This document shows positions 41,729 through 41,923 of a stretch of DNA of 41,923 bases, piece by piece. Source of the DNA: Deltaproteobacteria bacterium (GTDB lineage: Bacteria; Myxococcota_A; UBA9160; PR03); assembly GCA_035063765.1 (NCBI GenBank), contig JAPSFT010000030.1, forward strand, positions 1 through 41,923, read 5' to 3'. The notes under the pieces were generated by a model, which saw only the letters and a program-made list of their open reading frames with translations, was not told where the DNA came from and searched no databases. The number at the start of each line of letters is the position of its first letter. Positions within the stretch are counted from its first letter, which is position 1. The position numbers and the translations under genes were made by a program.

Positions 41729-41923
41729 ATGGCGAGCAAGCGACCGTCCGTCCTGAAGCGCGAACGCGAGAAGAAGCAGGCCGAGCGCTCGGCCCAGAAG
41801 CGAGAGGAGCGCTCGCGCCGGAGCAGCTCGCGCTCCGAGGGCGGCGCCCCGATCGCCACCTCCGACGAGCTCGCCGACTACGGGATCGTCCAGCCGGCAC
41901 CACGCGACCACGACGCCCGCTGA
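41729..41923 (+). CDS. Small basic hypothetical protein
   Basis: 64 residues with ATG at 41729, ending at the last base of the window. The N-terminal 40 residues are a highly charged, Lys/Arg/Glu-rich helix (KRPSVLKREREKKQAERSAQ), followed by a short acidic end. Short proteins with a 'KRPSVLKREREKKQ' opening recur in Deltaproteobacteria and relatives, often without an assigned role; nucleic-acid or ribosome contact is plausible from charge alone. It faces the FHA-GGDEF gene across 279 bases in which I see no other gene. Confidence 0.7.
   Translation: MASKRPSVLKREREKKQAERSAQKREERSRRSSSRSEGGAPIATSDELADYGIVQPAPRDHDAR

Overview
The window is about 42 kb of very GC-rich, gene-dense bacterial chromosome. 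It suggests an uncultured, high-GC Gram-negative lineage of the former Deltaproteobacteria (Myxococcota- or Binatota-like). The clues are outer-membrane and lipoprotein genes, a split Pqi lipid-transport operon, F420-type luciferase-like oxidoreductases, DUF3604, many acyl-CoA enzymes, and both PEP-CTERM-like and MYXO-CTERM-like protein tails. This placement is inference from gene content only. I see no rRNA, tRNA, CRISPR array, phage or intact insertion sequence.

Layout. (1) 1-3414: an 8-heme cytochrome running off the left edge, a truncated patatin gene translationally coupled to it, a DUF4105 membrane protein, and a small secreted protein whose stop codon lies inside a 22-bp tandem duplication. 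(2) 3451-6928: a TetR regulator, a 49-residue orphan tail resembling indolepyruvate ferredoxin oxidoreductase, an F420-type LLM oxidoreductase, a REP-like hairpin with short tandem repeats, then an operator-like palindrome, a 24-residue leader ORF and an acyl-CoA ligase. (3) 6953-10920: an M28 peptidase fused in frame to a small lipoprotein, a TAXI-type binding protein with two membrane anchors, and an outer-membrane barrel. (4) 10924-15818 (minus): six exported proteins, mostly overlapping or closely spaced. (5) 16051-20476: an AraC regulator and a four-gene pqiA-pqiA-pqiB-pqiC operon. (6) 20600-22795: a membrane acyltransferase and a methyltransferase. (7) 22785-26937 (minus): DUF3604, a parvulin-like isomerase and HupE/UreJ. 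(8) 27178-30604: a PEP-CTERM protein, a subtilisin-like protease with a MYXO-CTERM-like tail, and an SDR. (9) 30799-36550: a tight six-gene acyl-CoA operon (ACAD, CaiB, two MaoC-type halves, ACAD, CaiB). (10) 36714-41923: a fused tRNA/rRNA m5U-methyltransferase/pseudouridine synthase, an aminotransferase, a GST, an FHA-GGDEF protein and a small basic protein.

How the parts connect. The acyl-CoA ligase (5417) and the six-gene acyl-CoA operon (30799), 25 kb apart, carry nearly the same 16-bp operator-like site in their promoters. They look like one regulon: the ligase would activate an acid and the operon would dehydrogenate, hydrate and exchange its CoA. The order ACAD/MaoC pair/ACAD recalls heteromeric steroid side-chain enzymes. 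The TetR gene at 3451-4053 is a candidate regulator. Region 4 and the Pqi operon point to envelope maintenance.

The strongest leads for something undescribed are the shared operator, the methyltransferase-pseudouridine synthase fusion, the CaiB paralogue without the catalytic Asp, and several gene remnants left at promoter or start-codon junctions. I do not see a clear new defence or mobile system.
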